From the NCBI GenBank assembly GCA_963169455.1, contig CAUJDW010000087.1:1-54970 (forward strand): a DNA stretch of 54,970 nucleotides, in the 5' to 3' direction. Source of the stretch: Bacteroidota bacterium (GTDB lineage Bacteria > Bacteroidota > Bacteroidia > Chitinophagales > Saprospiraceae). A model generated the notes under the pieces. That model was not told the DNA's origin, did no database searches, and saw only the letters and a list, made by a program, of their open reading frames with translations. Below are positions 52,652-54,970 of the stretch, in pieces. Position 1 is the stretch's first letter. Each line of letters starts with the position of its first letter. The translations under genes were made by a program, and so were the position numbers.

Positions 52652-54139
52652 ATGCACCCCTACGGATTCCTGTCGCTTCTGCCGCCCGTCATAGCCATTG
52701 TCCTGGCCATTCGCACCAAACAGGTGCACATCTCGCTGCTGTTCGGCATCTGGCTCGGCTACCTGATCATCGGCCAGTACAACCCCATTCAGACGAGCTT
52801 CGATACCATAGAGGCGCTGGTCAATGTTTTTAAAGATCCCGGCAATACCCGCACCATCATGTTCTGCGCGCTGGTTGGGGCGCTCATCATTTTTGTACAG
52901 CGCTCCGGCGGAGTGGAGGGCTTTATCAGGCACGTCAACCACGTCATCGAGCGCTACGAAAGGCGCAAGGCGGGCGGCAACCGCATCGCCGTGCAATTCC
53001 TGGCCTGGCTGACGGGGCTTTTCATTTTCGTAGAGTCCAGTATTTCCGTGCTCACGGTGGGCGCCCTGTACCGCCCCATCTTTGACAAACTCAAAATATC
53101 CAGGGAGAAGTTAGCCTATATTGCCGATTCCACTTCCGCCCCTTCCAGCATACTCATCCCATTCAACGGCTGGGGCGCCTTCATCATGTCGCTGCTGGTG
53201 GCGGAAGGTTTCAGCGACCCCTTCGCCACTATGTTCCGGGCTGTGGCTTACAATTTTTACCCCATTCTGGCTTTGGGGCTCGTGCTGCTTGTCGTCTTTA
53301 CGAAAAAGGATATAGGCCCCATGGTGAAGGCGGAACGCCGGACGATGGAGGAAGGCAAGCTGCTCAACGATGACGCCCAGCCCATGCTTGCCGAAGAACT
53401 GACCGATGTGCAGGCCGTCGAAGGGGTGCAACCCAGGGCCTTCAACATGGTCATCCCCATCCTCATCATGGTGTTCCTCATGCCGGTTATGCTGGCATAC
53501 ACGGGTTGGCCGGCCGCAGCTGAGCAGATGCCGGAAGAAGGCTGGCTTCGGAAACTGCTGTTCGCCATCGGCCAGGGCTCGGGCTCCACCGCAGTGCTGA
53601 TCGCCGTGCTGACATCCACCGTCTTTGCCATGATCCTCTACCGCATTCAGGGCATCATGCGCACCCGCGAGATGGTGGAGCTGACCCTGAAAGGAATCTC
53701 CGGCATGATGCCCCTGGCTTTGCTGATGATGCTGGCCTTCGCTATCGGGGCCGTTTGTAAAGAACTGCAAACGGGGCAATACGTGGCCGATGTGGCCCGC
53801 GCCTGGGTATCGCCCCACATGGTGCCCTTTATTATTTTTCTGGTGAGTTGTTTCATCGCTTTCTCCACGGGCACCTCCTGGGGCACCTTCGCCATCATGA
53901 TCGCCATCGCCGTGCCCATGGCCCGGCAGATGGGGGCCGACATGTATATAACCATTGCAGCCGTGCTGGGCGGCGGGGTATTCGGCGACCACTGCTCGCC
54001 CATTTCGGACACCACCATCCTGGCTTCCATGGCTTCCGCCACCGACCATATCGACCACGTGCGCACCCAATTGCCCTACGCCTTAACTGCCGGAGGGCTG
54101 GCGGCTCTATTTTATCTGGTGATTGGGTTGCTGGGATAG
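52652..54139 (+). CDS. nhaC: Na+/H+ antiporter, NhaC family
   Basis: A 495-aa inner-membrane antiporter with about 11-12 TMs, starting at ATG 52652 (MHPYGFLSLLPPVIAIVLAI). The family signature GDHCSPISDTTILASMASATDH is present near residue 447, together with FSTGTSWGTFAIMIAIAVP. Likely role: pH and Na+ homeostasis or exchange of organic acids, as in related transporters. The frame upstream to 52523 is not used. A gamma-carbonic-anhydrase gene follows at 78 bp. Confidence 0.92.
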   Translation: MHPYGFLSLLPPVIAIVLAIRTKQVHISLLFGIWLGYLIIGQYNPIQTSFDTIEALVNVFKDPGNTRTIMFCALVGALIIFVQRSGGVEGFIRHVNHVIERYERRKAGGNRIAVQFLAWLTGLFIFVESSISVLTVGALYRPIFDKLKISREKLAYIADSTSAPSSILIPFNGWGAFIMSLLVAEGFSDPFATMFRAVAYNFYPILALGLVLLVVFTKKDIGPMVKAERRTMEEGKLLNDDAQPMLAEELTDVQAVEGVQPRAFNMVIPILIMVFLMPVMLAYTGWPAAAEQMPEEGWLRKLLFAIGQGSGSTAVLIAVLTSTVFAMILYRIQGIMRTREMVELTLKGISGMMPLALLMMLAFAIGAVCKELQTGQYVADVARAWVSPHMVPFIIFLVSCFIAFSTGTSWGTFAIMIAIAVPMARQMGADMYITIAAVLGGGVFGDHCSPISDTTILASMASATDHIDHVRTQLPYALTAGGLAALFYLVIGLLG

Positions 54140-54189
54140 GCAGGGGGGAAGCCGGAGGGGGTACGTTGTACGGGCAACTCAGGAAGCAG

Positions 54190-54209
54190 GAAACTTGAAA
54201 CCAGAAACC
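54190..54209. repeat. TTGAAACC-type repeat phrase before the gamma-CA gene
   Basis: GAAACTTGAAACCAGAAACC lies immediately upstream of the ATG at 54217. Third occurrence of the phrase also seen at 25042 and 50931. Confidence 0.5.
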
Positions 54210-54216
54210 AAAATAA

Positions 54217-54750
54217 ATGGCACTGATCAAAAGCGTTAACGGCATAGCGCCAAAATTCGGGAAAAACTGCTACCTGGCGGAAAACGCCACCATCGTCGGC
54301 GACGTGGTGATGGGGGATGACTGCAGCGTATGGTTTCAGGCCGTCGTGCGGGGCGATGTGCACTACATCCGCATGGGCAACAAGGTGAACGTGCAGGACG
54401 GGGCCGTTATCCACTGCACCTACAAACGGGCGCCTACCAACATCGGCAACAACGTCTCCATCGGGCACCGCGCCATCGTACACGGCTGCACCCTGAAAGA
54501 CAACGTGCTGGTCGGCATGGGCGCCATCGTGATGGACCACGCGGTGGTGGAGGAAAATGTGCTCATCGCCGCCGGCGCCGTCGTCCTGGAAAACAGCCAC
54601 CTGGAATCGGGCTACATCTACGCCGGCGTGCCGGCAAAAAAAGTGAAGGCCCTGGGTACGGATACGTTTAAGGATACGATCGAGCGGATAGCGAACAACT
54701 ATATCATGTACGCCGATTGGTTCCGGGAAGAAGTGTCACGGGGTGGCTGA
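54217..54750 (+). CDS. Gamma-carbonic-anhydrase family protein
   Basis: A 177-aa left-handed beta-helix protein of the YrdA/PaaY/Cam type. Hexapeptide repeats run from about residue 18 to 130 (ATIVGDVVMGDDCSVWF ... VLVGMGAIVMDHAVV). The three zinc histidines are visible in AVIHC, SIGHRAIVHGC. Carbonic anhydrase activity is not guaranteed since several family members are enzymatically silent. Its last codons (SRGG, TGA) are the left arm of the second hairpin repeat. Confidence 0.9.
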   Translation: MALIKSVNGIAPKFGKNCYLAENATIVGDVVMGDDCSVWFQAVVRGDVHYIRMGNKVNVQDGAVIHCTYKRAPTNIGNNVSIGHRAIVHGCTLKDNVLVGMGAIVMDHAVVEENVLIAAGAVVLENSHLESGYIYAGVPAKKVKALGTDTFKDTIERIANNYIMYADWFREEVSRGG

Positions 54751-54783
54751 TCTGGGAACACCCTAAGCGAGCCACCCCGTGAC
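54735..54783. repeat. GTCACGGGGTGGC hairpin element (copy 2)
   Basis: Arms GTCACGGGGTGGCT (54735-54748) and AGCCACCCCGTGAC (54770-54783), perfect over 14 bp with a 21-base loop. The left arm overlaps the last codons and stop of the gamma-CA gene, which suggests insertion or conversion at the gene's 3' end. Confidence 0.8.
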
Positions 54784-54857
54784 TGTCCCAGCTGTCATGT
54801 GGTGGCTTGCCGGGGGAGATTCCCCGATCAACATGAGTCATCCCGAATTATGGAAAT

Positions 54858-54970
54858 GACCTCGGAGAGGTCAACCGTTTGTAGATGAATAATTTAAAGC
54901 GTGAGACGACCTCGGAGAGGTCGAACCTTAAATGCTTCATTGCCGGAATCTTGCCCTTGTGCGACCTCTC
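54858..54970. repeat. Palindromic GACCTCGGAGAGGTC repeat array (continues past window)
   Basis: Exact copies of GACCTC-GGA-GAGGTC at 54858-54872 and 54908-54922, and the start of a third (GACCTCTC) at 54963. Spacing is 50 and 55 bp with dissimilar AT-rich sequence between. The array is cut by the window edge, so total copy number is unknown. Confidence 0.8.

Overview
The window is a gene-dense, GC-rich piece of chromosome that looks like a member of the Bacteroidota, probably a Saprospiria-type organism (Lewinella/Phaeodactylibacter-like). That placement is an inference from gene content: a giant secreted protease ending in a type IX secretion (T9SS) C-terminal sorting domain, weak or absent Shine-Dalgarno sequences with GTG/TTG starts, a glycoside-hydrolase-3/beta-lactamase type fusion, CarboxypepD_reg-like envelope proteins, and many phrase-like intergenic repeats. 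No phage, IS element, rRNA or CRISPR array was found. The only RNA gene seen is a tRNA-Leu.

Layout. 1-5.6 kb: clpP (cut by the window edge) and tig on the minus strand, tRNA-Leu(UAG), then a bifunctional (p)ppGpp synthetase/hydrolase and a Fur-family regulator. 5.6-9 kb: STAS protein, purA and an unknown one-TM protein. 9-18.6 kb, all minus: a lipoprotein methyltransferase, a PBP4-type DD-carboxypeptidase, fumarylacetoacetase, a T9SS-exported trypsin-like protease and an M14 carboxypeptidase. 18.9-21.9 kb: DegP/HtrA, a hypothetical gene and metF. 22-29.2 kb: a TetR-controlled envelope-transport module (TetR, LolA-like periplasmic protein, two FtsX/LolC-type permeases, LolD/MacB-type ATPase, two outer-membrane barrel proteins). 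29.2-34.3 kb: a 139-bp foldback element, an EamA exporter, a threonine/serine dehydratase and small envelope proteins. 34.5-39.1 kb, minus: lon and parE. 39.3-42 kb: a hypothetical protein followed by an AT-rich two-gene island closely resembling the HaeIII restriction-modification system. 42-52.3 kb: a murein-peptide set (LD-carboxypeptidase, two dipeptide epimerases, a PLP aminotransferase-family enzyme, a class-A-like serine hydrolase, a GH3 C-domain/beta-lactamase protein, a second PBP4). 52.3-54.97 kb: an orphan antitoxin-like gene, an NhaC antiporter, a gamma-carbonic-anhydrase-like protein, and palindromic repeats running off the right edge.

How it fits together. The conserved parts serve protein quality control (Tig, ClpP, Lon, DegP), the stringent response and DNA topology. 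The accessory parts are dominated by the cell envelope: one possible dedicated lipid or lipoprotein route from inner to outer membrane (22-29 kb) and one peptidoglycan-peptide trimming and recycling neighbourhood (42-52 kb).

The most unusual layer is the intergenic DNA. At least seven short repeat families sit between genes: an 8-bp AT-rich minisatellite at three loci, a heptamer array with a 36-bp core, a foldback element, a GTCACGGGGTGGC hairpin in two copies, GACCTCGGAGAGGTC palindromes, a TTGAAACCT-type phrase at three loci, and alternating AAAACCT hairpins. They also help choose gene starts, because upstream open frames that run through them are not protein.
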